Source of the DNA: Cenococcum geophilum 1.58
Lineage: Eukaryota; Ascomycota; Dothideomycetes; Gloniales; Gloniaceae
Assembly (NCBI GenBank): GCA_001692895.1
Contig: KV748227.1
Span: 620,001-684,000, forward strand
DNA: 64,000 bases
Reading direction: 5' to 3'
Under the pieces are notes generated by a model, which saw only the letters and a list, made by a program, of their open reading frames with translations, was not told the DNA's origin and made no database searches. Positions within the stretch are counted from its first letter, which is position 1. Every line of letters starts with the position of its first letter. The position numbers and the translations under genes are program-made. This document shows positions 38,771-51,000 of this stretch, piece by piece.

Positions 38771-40470
38771 TAATATATTATTCCTACTTATTTATACGCC
38801 ACTAGATATGCGATTACACCTAAGTTTACTATAAGTGCACTGATCTCCGATATACGGTGAAAGCTTAGTGTATAAAATACTATAAGACCTAAAAAAGATG
38901 CCCAATAAATGTAGCTAATAGATGGTTTCTTTTAGGTGATCGTAAAGAAATATGGTAAAGATACTAGCAAAAACTATAGCAAAAGCCCGGCTAGTTATTG
39001 AGATTACTATATAGTCTTACGCAGCTTAAATTTAAATAGGTCAAGTGCGGCGTAATATTTAAGAACATTAGGCAGAAAATATAGGAGGGAGGCTTTTTAA
39101 AATGGCTTTTGGAATCTAGTTTCCTTATATAGGTATAGGCCTGCTCTAGGAATACTTAGTACCTTTTATAAGCTTTATTTTTCTATAAGTAGACAAAACG
39201 TGGCCCTATATAAATTGGGGATACAGCAATTTATTAAGCCCTTTTTAATAGAAATTGTGTTGTATTGGGACCACCAGTTATTAAAACCCTGGGTTAAAAG
39301 TAATATTTTTTTAAGTGTTTGCCCCTAAGCAAATGAGAACCATAGATTTGTAGGTGAATACCGCCGCTTTTAAAGGCCTATGCGTTAACGTTGCTTATAA
39401 AAGCACAGTTTCTATCGCCGTTTTATTTCCAGCTTTAACCACTATTCCTCTCCCGCAGCTTTATGCCGTCTATACCACCTATACCGCTAGTCCTTTTCTA
39501 TTCCTTCTACAGTTTTAGATATCCTTTAATAGTAAAACTATATATAAACCACACCCTTTTGTTTTAATTTAAATACTGCTGCTATAACATAAAAGATATT
39601 ACTACGCCTTTAACTATAGTAAGCTTAAATATTCCTTCCTTATAGCGACGTGTGATGCTTAAAGGGCTTTACTAAAATCCTCTACATTAGGTAAGACAGA
39701 GCCCTAACTAGCGACATAAATTAACTTATACCTTTTAGCTTAGTATATATTAGTAAGTCAGTCCTTTATAACTGACAGGATCAGGTAATTGTATTTTAGG
39801 CCACTACGGCTAATCAAGCCGCCGTTTAACAATTTATAAGGATTAACTTGTAGGATCCTCATTACGGTAAGCAACTTTGGCGTTTAGCTCTGCGCACCAC
39901 TGTCACGCTAGCGCTTTCCCTACTTGAGATGGTTATGCAGCGAAAAACCTAGGTTAGTAGTGCGATTTAACTCTTGAATTAGATAGCATTATCTTCTAAT
40001 CACTTTGGCGTCTTAAGTTATATACCTACGTTAGCGAGCAGAGCTACCTGATATATTATAAGCTATAAGGATAAAGCCTAAGTAAAGTCTCCCTATAGGC
40101 ATGGCAATTATATAATCTGGACCTCTTAATAGTAGCACTACTATATAGTATAGGGAGTGTTGGGGAGTAAGTACGGACAACCCGTTTTCACTATAAACTA
40201 TAAGATAAAATAGTAAAGTTTAAGCAACCCCTTAAAGCCATTCTATGCCCAAGGCCGTTGGCTAAATCGCTATAATAGTGCTGTAAGGCGCCGAGATAAG
40301 AATTTTCTTCTAGGTTGCGGCAGATCCTATATCTTGTTGTATTAAGGTAAGTGGGGTTAATAGCTAATATATTGAGGCCAGAATCCGAACTAGTCTATAA
40401 GCTAATAAGCTATAAGATAGCTAAGTTTTAGTGCGATAGAGTTTCTCTAATAGTAGAGTAAGTCCTTAAA
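38771..40470. other. Unassigned DNA with a possible coding relic
   Basis: The plus strand from about 39030 to 39620 reads in one phase as a plausible protein with few stops (LPLSKQMRTIDLQVNTAAF, then FPALTTIPLPQLYA near 39430). I do not recognise it. The rest, 39630-40470, shows no gene. RIP is moderate. Confidence 0.35.
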
Positions 40471-40474
40471 GAAT

Positions 40475-40745
40475 TCTAAGGCAGCAGGCTCGATTAGGTG
40501 ATAACGATTAAGTAGGCGGTAGACGTGTTAGTGATATAGTAATTATATTAGAGAGCTCCGCTTAACACCACTAGGCCTAACTATATAACAATAGAGTGGG
40601 CAGCAGGCGCGTTGGTTGCACAGCGATCTCTAAAGAGCCCCGCCCGCTACTATTAAGTCTAATTATGCGATAATAAAGTGGGCAGTAGGCGAGTCAATCC
40701 TACAGCGGTTATACTAGAGAGCTTTACTTGCCACTATGGACACGG
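40475..40745 (-). repeat. Tandem ~100-bp repeat array, reverse orientation
   Basis: Two to three copies of a GC-richer unit that contains GAGAGCTCCGCTTA...CAC(T)AGGCCTAA and GTGGGCAGCAGGCG blocks. The reverse complement of this unit forms the array at about 54255-54690. Units are imperfect; lengths are roughly 85-105 bp. Confidence 0.65.
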
Positions 40746-41343
40746 CATCCTTTATTTATATATCGCTAACTTTTAGGTATATGGGCGACCTAATATACAG
40801 AGCTAGAAGTATCTGCGAGACTCTAGTCGCTACCTATTCGCTACCGGCGCATACCGTATAAATGTCAACTTAATAGTAGATCTGTGAGCTAGAGCGCTAG
40901 GTCTAAGGGATACTTAAGCCGCGTAATAGACTGCAGTATATAGGATTGAATTTGAACCCGGTGTATAGCGCCTTTACCTTTATAATATTTCACTTAGATA
41001 ATAAACGTCGCCACTAATATGCTTATCTCTAAAGTATAAGTGTTAGTAGCTAGAGGCTGTATATAGCATTTGGCAAGTCTGTCCGTATTAGCGAGCCCTA
41101 AAAAGGCGATTCTAAATCATTACCCCAGACTATAAGATATAAAGCTTCTACTTTCGCTAGCAGTTTTTAAGCATTACCCCCTTATAGTGTACATCTTTTA
41201 TTTACTAGAATATATTCTATACTAGAGTCTAGGACTATAAGCCCTAATTGTGTATTTAATGCTATAGGTCAGGCCTAAGGACCCTAACCCCTATCTTAAC
41301 CTATAAACCGTATATTAATAACTTTATAGAGGCCCTTACAAAT
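40746..41343. other. Upstream flank of the Myb/SANT-like gene
   Basis: No coding signal seen. Contains GC-richer patches (about 40830-40930) and should include the promoter of the gene at 41344. No TATA box stands out. Confidence 0.4.
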
Positions 41344-42027
41344 ATGCAGAGTAAAAGTCTTAATTATCCCGCCTCTAATCCCAATAGTAAGACTAATAGT
41401 CTTAATTTACCAGAATGCAGTAGCCTAGGGACTATAGTCGGATTTGATAATAACGATCCTCCTAAAACGAAGCGAGAACTATAGTTGAAGAAGTTCGCCG
41501 AGCTTAACCCTTTAATCTATCCTAAGGAGACGACTTTACAATACCCAATAAATGCTAAGCTTTATTTATCACCTAACGGTCTATCTCCTCGCTTTTTAGT
41601 AGAGCCAATAATTATATAAGGATGTTTAACTTAGGCCAGAACTATTACTATTAGGAATTGAATGTATAACTAGTACCTCTTACCTGTAGAAAACTATCCA
41701 ACCTTATTACACGGAAGCCCTCGACCCGTATTATCCTAAAAACCAATTTCCTATTCACGCGCATTATCGGGTTCCCATTCGCCCGCATCTTTTTGATTAT
41801 TGGGTTTACCCCGATAAACAAGACAAGCGTTTATGAAAAAGAATAACAATAAGCTAATTCTGTTAAGGAGCAATAACGTCTGGTGGAAGGATATTGCGAA
41901 GGAATTCCTAGATCAAACCTAGGCAAGTTTATAGGTCTACTATTACGCTTAGTTAATAGAGAAGGCAAAGAAAACCGAGGATGCTAAGGGGCTTAATATG
42001 TCTAATATTAAAGAGGCAATGCAGTAG
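41344..42027 (+). pseudogene. Small protein with Myb/SANT-like C-terminal domain, RIP-inactivated
   Basis: One phase of about 227 codons from ATG at 41344 (MQSKSLNYPASNPNSK) to TAG at 42025 with no frameshift; internal stops sit at likely Gln or Arg codons. The N-terminal two thirds are polar and probably disordered. The C-terminal part, about residues 165-210, reads KLILLRSNNVWWKDIAKEFL and then a T*ASL*VYYYA*L stretch, matching the W...DIA..F...T...LQ.HY pattern of fungal Myb/SANT-like DNA-binding domains. The likely role was a nuclear DNA-binding regulator. Myb/SANT genes occur among Starship-borne genes, but I rely on the motif only. It stands alone, 3 kb downstream of FunK1. Confidence 0.6.
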
Positions 42028-42950
42028 TAACTGTTTGCAGTTATACCCTAGTATCCGCGAAACAAAATACACCTTTTTTTAACCAACCAATGCTGTATCT
42101 TAATAACTTAGCTCTATTTAGTCGCAGGCCTTTAGTAGAGTTGTATCTCTTAGCGCTATCTAATTCCTAGCTGAAGTATTTAACTAAAGTACTCTACGAA
42201 CGATAAAATACTTTAGCGGTAACTCTACCCGCACTAGCATATTGTCCTCTTTTATATTACTATATATTTAACCGTCCAATCCCTTATATACTATATTAAC
42301 AGCGTTATGAATTAGTTGCTGGCTAATAAAGCACCTCTTTTTAAGTGTAGGTGTGCAGTACTAATATTTACGGATGTGTTCTTTAAGTAGGTCTAGTATT
42401 AACGTCTCTGATATAGAGAGTTGCTAACAATAAGATGTTATAGGCGAGGTAGGGAAGTGTACGGATTTTAGTGAAGTTATTTCTTATATAGAACTTTTAA
42501 AAGTTCCTAAGCTATATAGTAAAAAAAGGACTAGGGTATAGGCTATTATAAAGGCTATTGGGCGACTTAAGGTGTCTAGTATAAGCTAGGTGAGCGCCTA
42601 GGGTAAGCTAGATAAGCGCCTAGGGTGAGCTAAATAAGTGCCTAGGGTGAGCTAGATAAGCGCCTAGGGTGAGCTAGATAAGCGCCTAGGGTGAGCGCCT
42701 AGGGTGAGCTAGGTAAGTATTTAGCGTAAATGAGTAAGCTACTAGCTAAGTAAAAGGCGAGCTACGGCTTTATCTAGATTAAACCTAAGGCGTGTTTTTA
42801 TAAGTTATACTTTTGGCTATTTAACGCATCTTTAATTAAGTTTATTGTTTTGCTTTAGAGATTATATTCCCGCTAACTATACTCTATTTTATTAAAGCAC
42901 CTAATGACTAGTTAACCTATTTATCTATATTATTTAGTCTCTCCTTGATC
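42028..42950. other. Intergenic DNA with a 22-bp minisatellite
   Basis: No gene is visible here. Moderately RIP-altered sequence surrounds the array at 42586-42735. Confidence 0.5.
42586..42735. repeat. 22-bp minisatellite, unit near GAGCTAGATAAGCGCCTAGG
   Basis: About six to seven copies of a 22-bp unit (GTGAGCTAGATAAGCGCCTAG core), one of them shortened. Copies differ by a few transitions. Confidence 0.85.
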
Positions 42951-43395
42951 TTAAGGACCTTCTTTATCACCACCTCTATCCCATAATTATATCGCCTAGC
43001 CGTCCACTTAAATGTTTTGTGATTGAAATTAAGAATTGATATATTATAATCTAAATCGCTAACGCTAGTTTTAATATTCTGTAGTTGATACGCGAAATTT
43101 TCTAGCTCCTCCTATTCTTTGTCAATTGCCTTATAATAATTAGAATGGATATACCTACTTTGCTGTTGCTTAGCTCTAAGTTATTAAACCTGTTTTCTAA
43201 GGTCTTCTAAGGTCTTTGCTAATGTCTTTTATTGCTGCGTAAATGCTTTCAGCCGCGCCTTATATATATATTGCCACTTTATAAGACAATTAGCTGAAGT
43301 AGCCCTAGCACCCCTCTTTAGGTACCGTCGTACGGCTTATATCGTATTATAAAGAGGTTTAGAGACTTTTTTGACTTTTCTACCTTGCTTTATAG
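42950..43395 (-). pseudogene. Coiled-coil protein relic
   Basis: The minus strand in one phase reads as a strongly helical, heptad-like segment: KAFTQQ*KTLAKTLEDLRKQ, then RAKQQQSRYIHSNYYKAIDK, then NFAYQLQNIKTSVSDLDYNI. It begins near 43395 with a basic Lys/Arg-rich stretch and fades near 42950. Internal stops are at likely Gln codons. A long coiled coil with a short basic head is all that can be said; small genes of this kind often sit beside the kinase-like and DUF3723 genes in such clusters (inference from this layout and from memory of similar loci). Confidence 0.5.
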
Positions 43396-43735
43396 GATGC
43401 AGCTATGGCGGCTAGTTAGTTAAGTAAATTTATTAAGATCGGACGCTAGCTTATATGGTAATATATAATATAACTAGTGGAAGGATTATAAAAGTTCTTA
43501 ATTAATGTATAGCTATTGATAATAGGGCTTAGTTATTAAAAAGTGGGAAGAGTGAAAACTTATATATCTTATACATTAGCCGCTCTAATGCCCCCTATAA
43601 TATTTTAGGTACGCTAAGTTATATCTTAACTAATTCTAGCGTCTATACGCGTTATACTATAACTAACTAATTTAGCGCTGTATCTAAAGTTAGAATGAGG
43701 CCGGAAATATCTTCCACTTTCGCCTTGTTGTCCTT
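43396..43735. other. Intergenic DNA between two minus-strand relics
   Basis: No convincing coding phase and no repeats seen. It lies downstream of the kinase-like gene and upstream of the coiled-coil relic. Confidence 0.4.
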
Positions 43736-44814
43736 TCAGCTACCTAAATATATAGGATTAGGCACGACGGGCCCGGTAATTTAAGCAAAAACTCGTTTTA
43801 CTATACCGTTAAACCTATAATAAGAGATAAAACCTAGAAACTGTACTTTACTAAGAGAAAATAGCGGCTGCGAAGAGGTTCTATTAAGGAAGTCTTAAGC
43901 TGTATCTAACTAGCGTTTTAGGTTTTATAGAGTAAGGCTAGTTAGTTGCTGTAAAACCGTTCCGGGCTCTATTAATTGCATTATAATACGGCTAACAGCC
44001 TTTATATTAACATCCTCCGAATAAGAAGCCGCTTAAAGTATGCTTTCACCTATATTTACTGCTTAATTATTAGCTTTTTATTTTAGGATAACCGTTAGGT
44101 ACTTACTAATCTTAATTTCCCCACTCCTTGAAATTAGGAGATTTTGGCAATTTAATGAGCCATAAATAATATGAATGCTATAGATAAATAGAAGTCCTTA
44201 GATTACCTATATTTAAAATTAAAGGCTAGTTTTAAATAGAATAGCTATATTACCTCCTTATAGACTGTAGCAATTTTAAACTCTACTAATGTTCTAAAAG
44301 GGCTGGCCTAGATATCTGCTAATAATACGGATAGGCACTCGTATATTAAATGTACTATTTCGCCCTCTTTAAATACTTCCAGAATATTGACAATATTAGG
44401 GTGAGGTAACTTTGAGCATTCTAAACCGTTTACTGTCTTACTTGTTACTCTTGTCTTAATAACCATAATAGGGAAAGTTGGCTTTATTTTAAAGGTAATA
44501 ACCGCGGGTCCTGCCTAATCTTCTTTAAGTAATTTGCGGTAGTAGTTCTACGGACTTCCTAAGACTATAAGGGTCTCTAGTTCCTTTAATAGTGGAGCGG
44601 TTTTTTTGCTGTTAGCGGTAGATGATAATAAGAAGAGCCCTAAATCTTTATTAACTTTAAGCGGAACATAGAACGGTATACGCTTGCGCTTATAAATGTA
44701 CTTTCGTTTTATAAGTGTATTAGGCCGATCCTAATCCTTATTCGCGGTAGGTTTAATCATTTCGGCGTTTTTTTTATATGCTGGGAATTCAGTAACCCGT
44801 CTTTGCAAAGACAT
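43736..44814 (-). pseudogene. Kinase-like (probable pseudokinase) gene, RIP-inactivated
   Basis: Starts MSLQRRVTEFPAYKKNAEMI at 44814. One phase runs to a 47-bp intron at 44253-44207 (GTAATA...ATAG); after it the phase continues to TGA at 43736. The region after the polar N-terminus has a protein-kinase fold pattern: VITFKI...IMVIKTRV (beta-3 Lys), LPHPNIVNILEVF (HPNIV typical of alphaC-beta4), GEIVHLIYECLSV (hinge), and after the intron IYSIHIIYGSLNCQNLLI, the catalytic-loop position. There HRD is replaced by YGS and DFG by ISK, so it was probably a pseudokinase even before RIP. Stops occur at likely Gln and Trp sites. It is followed by DUF3723 upstream on the same strand, about 180 bp away, in the same orientation. 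Confidence 0.62.
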
Positions 44815-44989
44815 TTTTCTCTTTATTAAAAAATTATGCTTTACTATAATATATATATATACTTCTTCTAAAAAAAGAATTCTTAAAATAAAACAAATAT
44901 TAGAATATTATATAAATTTAAAACAGCTCTTTTAACACTATATATAAGATATCTAAAAATATATACATTTATTTAGGGATCCAGTTAAA

Positions 44990-47432
44990 AGGCTATTGAC
45001 GCAGTAGAGTATTTATATTATCTCCACTTTGAATAAAATAAAAGATTCGGCGTATCTTATAGGCTGTTTCGTTAGAAATTGGATTTAAGGACTGAGTATT
45101 TCCCCCTGGCCTATTCGTATCCCCTATAAAGACCAACCCTTTTTTTATCTCCCCTACACCTCCTATACCTATCCACTTAAAACGCTCTCCATTAATAATA
45201 AAAAAATTATACCTAGTATTTGCTAAATCCACTAAAGTGGATTTAAATCTTAGAGATAACGCTGAGAATATATAAAGCCTGCGATTCGTATAAAGATATA
45301 AAATAATTGGCTTTTCTTAAATTATTTCTAAGAACGTAGAGTTATCGGGTAAGGGTATTGGGTCGTTCTCGCTTAAGGGTATGTTAGTAGTTGGCCTTTA
45401 ACTGGCTTCTGACTTAGGGTTCGTTGTATTCTCCGTGTTATAACCTAAGGGGTTCCCTATATTAGGGCCTGAGGCTCCTAAGTTAGAGCTTAAGGGAGGC
45501 TTTAAGTTAGGGTTTAAGAGAGTGCCTGGTGGCCTACCGCTTAGTCTTTAAATAAGCGGCTCTAAAGGTTTATCGGGAACCCTAAAAAAAGCGTAGAATA
45601 TATCTCGCTTAATATAAAACGTTAAGGTATATTGCTTTACCTAAATAGGCTGCTGACTGTTTATATTTTTAATAAATAAATATTTCCTATTAGCAATATG
45701 GGATTGTTTAAACGGTCGATTATATTAGTGTATTTTTGGCTAATAAATGGAGTTATTTATAAGAAATGGGAAACTTATATAAGGATGGCGACTTAGTATA
45801 TCTCTAATTATTTAACAAATCCGCTGCATTTGCTAAAGTATAAGACTCGGCTTAAGCTTAGAGAGAGTTCTAAGGTGAGTTATGCTAAGGAAGTCTTCTA
45901 CTATATTCTCTATATAATTTGTATATATTAACTAAGTGATTTTATTAGAGCTAAAGCCTAGTCTTCGTGTAAGGAATCCTAGCTGTTTTTATAACATATT
46001 ATATAGCTTGACCTCTGGTTTAGGTTTGCTGAGGTCCTTTTGGGGTATTATACTAGTAAGTTAAGGAAAGTGTTGTATAGTAAAAAGCTAAATTTGTAGG
46101 TAGCCGAGCCTAAAGTTTAATTCCTTTGAATTACTTTCTTTTGTAGTGTAAACGCTTTCTACTATTTATATGCTTGTTTGGCCTTGATTTAATCTTAGGT
46201 AGGCTCGTCCCATAGCTATCTATACTATACCTTTAAATTTATTTAGCAGAAGTCTTTTAACTACCTTAGAGTACGGTTTAAGATATTTTATATCCTTAAA
46301 AAATATATACAGAGAAGGAATTCGTTCTGGGAAATTCTTTAGGCGCTCTAAGATTCCGCTTCGTACTTGGTGAGAAATGACAGCTAAAAAGAGTTGACTA
46401 TCCTTTATAAGATTTTCAATCTCTAATCTATTGTGTAACGAACCTCGGGGAATAAGAAGCTTAATAAGAAAAACTATATAAGAATCTAAGAGAGGTATAA
46501 GGGCTTCGTCATTGTTAAGTATATATAACTATGAACTATAAATATAGTTAAGATAGTAAATGAGCTCCTATACAATATTAGTTATAAATTTTAGCCGGCT
46601 TTAATTATTATAATTACCTTATCGCATTTTAAAGTAAGGATATAATGTAAAGTGCCTAGCTGAAGTGCCGGCCAAAGCCTAATAAGTAGAAAAAGGTTAT
46701 TAAATGCATTGCGGAGACGCGGCATTTTTTTAAGCAGTTTTTTAATATCCTTTTTTTTGCTTTCAGAAAGCCTAGAAAGCCATTTATTTTCTTATATAAG
46801 ATCTACGCGACGCTAGAAATATTAAAGGTGTTAAAATATATCGCCGTCGCAGAATGGGCGTTTATTTGAATATTCCGTTCGAAGTTCTAAGATATAACTC
46901 GATAGAAGGCCTTTATAGATTGGTTTTAGATTACGTTATTCTATACCTTAGGTTAACTTACTATTAAAATATAACCTTATAACCCACTACTTTTCCCTTA
47001 GGGCAAGGTAAGCTTTACCTACTTTAATGCGATGTTAACTATATAAGCAAACCACTATAGAGTTATTATTAAGCAGTAGTTCTAGCGGCTCGCTTTAATA
47101 GTCTAAAAGACCTGCCTATATTAAGTTAGACTTACGCAGACCTTTATTAAGGGTCTTTTGACTAATTAGAGCTAATATATAGTGTTCTGGCTCTAAGCGG
47201 TAGCAGCCTTCTATCTTAAAGATATTAATAAGTCGGAGAACGTTTTCCTAATTAAGGGTCCGAGCTCCTTTAACCTTCTAGTCCTTGAACTTCAGAAACG
47301 ATAAGCGGATCTTTACATCCCCATGAAAGTAACTCTGTTTCTTATTAAAGAGAGATAAGTCGCGCTCTAACTCAGAATCTATTGCCTTTAACTTTAGCCT
47401 TTCTAGGTATATTAAAGCATTTTCTAGTTAAA
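44990..47432 (-). pseudogene. DUF3723 protein gene, RIP-inactivated
   Basis: DUF3723 (Pfam family of large fungal proteins of unknown function) is a recurrent accessory gene of Starship elements. Read on the minus strand from about 47432: SYFHGDVKIRLSFLKFKD, then a block ending FKIEGCYRLEPEHYILALIS, then SIVVCLYS-HRIKVGKAYLAL, TEYSNKRPFCDGDIF, LSRLSESKKKDIKKLLKKMP, LWPALQLGTLHYILTLKCDK. The phase changes near 46530 (lost intron or indel) and continues with VRSGILERLKNFPERIPSLY, FFKDIKYLKPYSKVVKRLLL and LTSIIPQKDLSKPKPEV, then KRDIFYAFFRVPDKP near 45590 and an open stretch at 45232-44993. Most stops are at former Gln, Arg or Trp codons. The true start may lie a little upstream. It is transcribed away from the phospholipase gene at 48028. 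Confidence 0.8.
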
Positions 47433-48027
47433 ACAGGTTTATTTTATTTTTATTATAATATATAAATAGCTTTTTTATTTTTTTATATCCGTTATATTAT
47501 ACTACGTATAATAATATATACCTCTAGACTAGGGGTTTACCGGTCTCTAATAAAATATTAGGTTGCTAACAACTAATAGGTGGTTTAAAAACAGTAGAAA
47601 AGACTATAAGAAATTAAGAGATCCTAACGCCTATCTATGTCCTATTTGTAGCTTATTTCTATTCTTTTACTCTATAATATCTATCTACTAGGAGCTTAGT
47701 AGAAGTTACCTCCTTCTAAGGATCCTGCTGTTATTAGCCACTTTCTTGCAGCTATTCCTATCCTATCTAGAAATAGAAAAAACGCCTCTCTTTCTTTCTT
47801 TATGCAAAATAGTTTCTGTAGAGAGAGAGAGGGTCCTAGTTGCCTTTATATCTTCTCTCTCTCTATAAATAGCTTTTTTTGCCTTAAATACTGATATTAT
47901 TAAAACTATTCTGTTATAAAGCTAATATAAAAATTCCTATAAGAGTATAACGCCTAAACTTAGCTATATTTAAGTACTCTTGCGTACTTACTAAATGAAG
48001 TAATAAATTCTCTTCTACTTAATAATT
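47433..48027. promoter_or_regulatory. Shared divergent intergenic region of the DUF3723 and phospholipase genes
   Basis: About 600 bp between divergent 5' ends. It holds a pyrimidine-rich stretch with CTCTCT runs (about 47815-47875), typical of fungal promoters, and TATA-like AT runs near 47450-47520. It presumably drove both genes. No repeats or coding signal seen. Confidence 0.45.
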
Positions 48028-51000
48028 ATGTCTTGTAAAAACCACGCTACGTGGCTACAAGTAGCTAGATCTACTAGCTTTATAATTAATAATACTTTTT
48101 AGCTAGGCTATATTATTTAAGCCTTACTAAACCCTACTTTACAGACGCCGAGTTTACTTCTATTTCTAGGTAGAAGGAGTAAAAATATTGCTTTGCGGCA
48201 GCTATTTCTATATAATAACTTTAAGAGGCATAGCTCTAAGGGAGTTTTAAATATCCGAATTGATATATCTTCGATAGCGTGTAACAACCCAATTATCTTT
48301 GCGGACGGCGATTTTACTAGCGCTGTCCTATCTTACCTAGCGCCTGCGTTCTGCTATAAGAGCACTACTTATATGGTGGCTTGGCAGCCCCCTAGCGGAC
48401 AGTTGGTTGTTAACGCTATATTTGCTTATATCGTACTACCTTTTGTTACAGTTCTTACCGTATTTGTTAATGACTTTAATTCTATTAAATAAATTCCTGC
48501 CTTTTTTAAACAATGGGCTGATATTAGCAGTTACGTAGGTGTCCTCCTAAGGACTAGCCCTAGTTTAATTGTTATTTCTTTATAAAAGAATATAACGGAA
48601 GCTAGAGCCGTTTGCATAAGTGCTTACACTATAAAGATTTTCTTATAAATTGCCGCGCTTGAGATAGACGGCTCTTTGTCTCCTCTGGCAGGCTATAGGC
48701 CTTTAAAGGAGGAAATACTAAGACAAGTCGACGAGATTAGATATTATTTACGGCTTAAATACCGATTATTCACTGCGCATTACCTTGATGCGCTCTATTA
48801 GGCAGCGCTACTATATATAGCTATAACCGCCATAGAGCCCTTTGATATTATTTAAGCAACTCGAAAGTATTATATATGTGAGGATCTTGGTGGTTATATG
48901 AAAACCATTATAAGGCTTAGGAGGGAGGGGAAGATCCTCTATAAAGACGTTACTAAGTTTGTCGCATTAAGTATTTTAATAAATATATATCCTCCACAAG
49001 CGCATAGTAAAGTTACCTTCTTTATACCATTTCTTTTAACTAACTATTTTACTAGATTTTGCACTAAGGCAAATTTACCGTTTATTATATCGATCTGCAT
49101 TTATTTATGCGTTATTAGAAGTCTTTAACGAAAGTATAGGAGAGTATTAGAGCCGCTAAGCTAAAAAGCATATTTATAGTCTTTTCGAATTATTATAAAA
49201 TATGCCTTCTGCAAAAGCCCGAGCTCTAGATATTTGTCTATATTGGGCCTATATTAAAACAAACAAGATATGCCTATTCTGTTGCTTTCAAACTCCTTAG
49301 TATATGTTTAGTTGCGGCTACACTATTTGCGATATCTGCGTTTAAATATTTGGTGATGTAGTAATAGGAGTAGAGTATAAATATACTATTAATACCTATA
49401 TTCTCTATAAAGCAGTTCTATCTATAGGCTCTCTAACTATAAAGCTAAAGCCGCCTACTTGTGGTATCCGTATCCTTAGAATTGATGGTGGTGGCATAAG
49501 AGGCGTAATACCTCTAGAGTTCCTCTTATAAACCTAAAATTTACTTAGGTCCTGCGTTATCTAGGACTTCTTTAATATAGTTATCGGCATAAGCTCTGGT
49601 AAGTAATCTATCTATTATTTAATACGGCGCTTATAAAAATAGGCGGCCTAAAAGCCTTACTTATATTTCTTTACGGATAGGACGTTGCCTAGTGTAGCGA
49701 AATATTTAACCAAACCCTTACGCAATTTTTTAAAAGCTAAAGGCCTACATCCAAGTCATTCCTCTCGCGTTTGCGCGGTTATCTCCGTATATAGCTTTTA
49801 GACGGTTAGTACGACGCTACGGCTTTAGAAAAATACTTTAAAAATATCTTTAGGCCAATAAGACGCTTAATAGATCCGATAGCTTTGGCTTACTTAGGTA
49901 TGAAGGTGGCCGTAACAGCCACCAATATCTTAGACGTGGTACCTTTTTTATTTTCTAATTACAACCCTTCCGTAGAGAAGATGAGTAGTTTGTCTAATAA
50001 TAATACTAGTGAAGTAAATAATATAACTAAGGCTTCTAGTAGGCTACAAGCACACTAAACTAAAAGAGAACGGTATTGAAGAGATTCTATATGTTTGGCA
50101 AGCGTGAGTTAACCTTTAATAAACTAGGCTTTTTGCGCTAATTACTAAATAGTGCTAGGGCTACCTCTGCCGCCCTAGTGTATATATTTAAAGCCCTTTA
50201 ATCTTCTCTTTTACTGCCTGCTAATTAATTAATAAGGTTATTCCGGGCTGTAGAACTAAAATTATTCAGCGCCTTTTAAGATAGGGGATTAAAGCATAAT
50301 AATCTAATAAGCCTTAGACTTTGTAAGAGTCGTTATATTTAGTCTAAAGACTATAGGGCTGATGTAGTCCTGTCTCTTAGAACTGGTACTATAGAGAGCC
50401 AGTCGCCTTAAGCTCCACATTTTAGGCATGTCCTTAATGATAGGTTTATTCCGAGACTCTATCGATTATAGCTTTCTTTTTTTAATGGCGAAAGAATATG
50501 GAGGGATCTTACTGTATACTTAGACGACAATTTAAAAGTGAACTACTTTCGTTTTAACGTGAAGCTAGAGGAATTGATGGCCATTAATAATACTTTAATT
50601 ATAGCTAAGCTGCGGGAGATAGTATAGATGCAGCCTTACGGAGCTGCGGAGCGTTAAAGATTGGTCCTATTACTCTTAGCTTTATCCTTTTTTTTTAAGC
50701 TAGACTGCGCCCCGAAATTTAATATAGGATTTTATAGATATAAGGGATTAATTCGCTGCCGAAACTAAATTGGCGCAATTACCGACATAATTAGTCGCAT
50801 ATTCCCTTTAGCAATAGAATTCGTTACTAATTTAGTTACCCTAGCGACCTTTAAGGGTGCTTAAGGTATTTATACCTTATGCCTAAGGTTTAGGAAACCA
50901 GTGATATTTTATATAAGACACCCTTCTAAAACTATTATAATGTACCTTAGAGTAGACAAAGACATTTATATTAGAATTAGTGGGTTTCTATAAAGCATGT

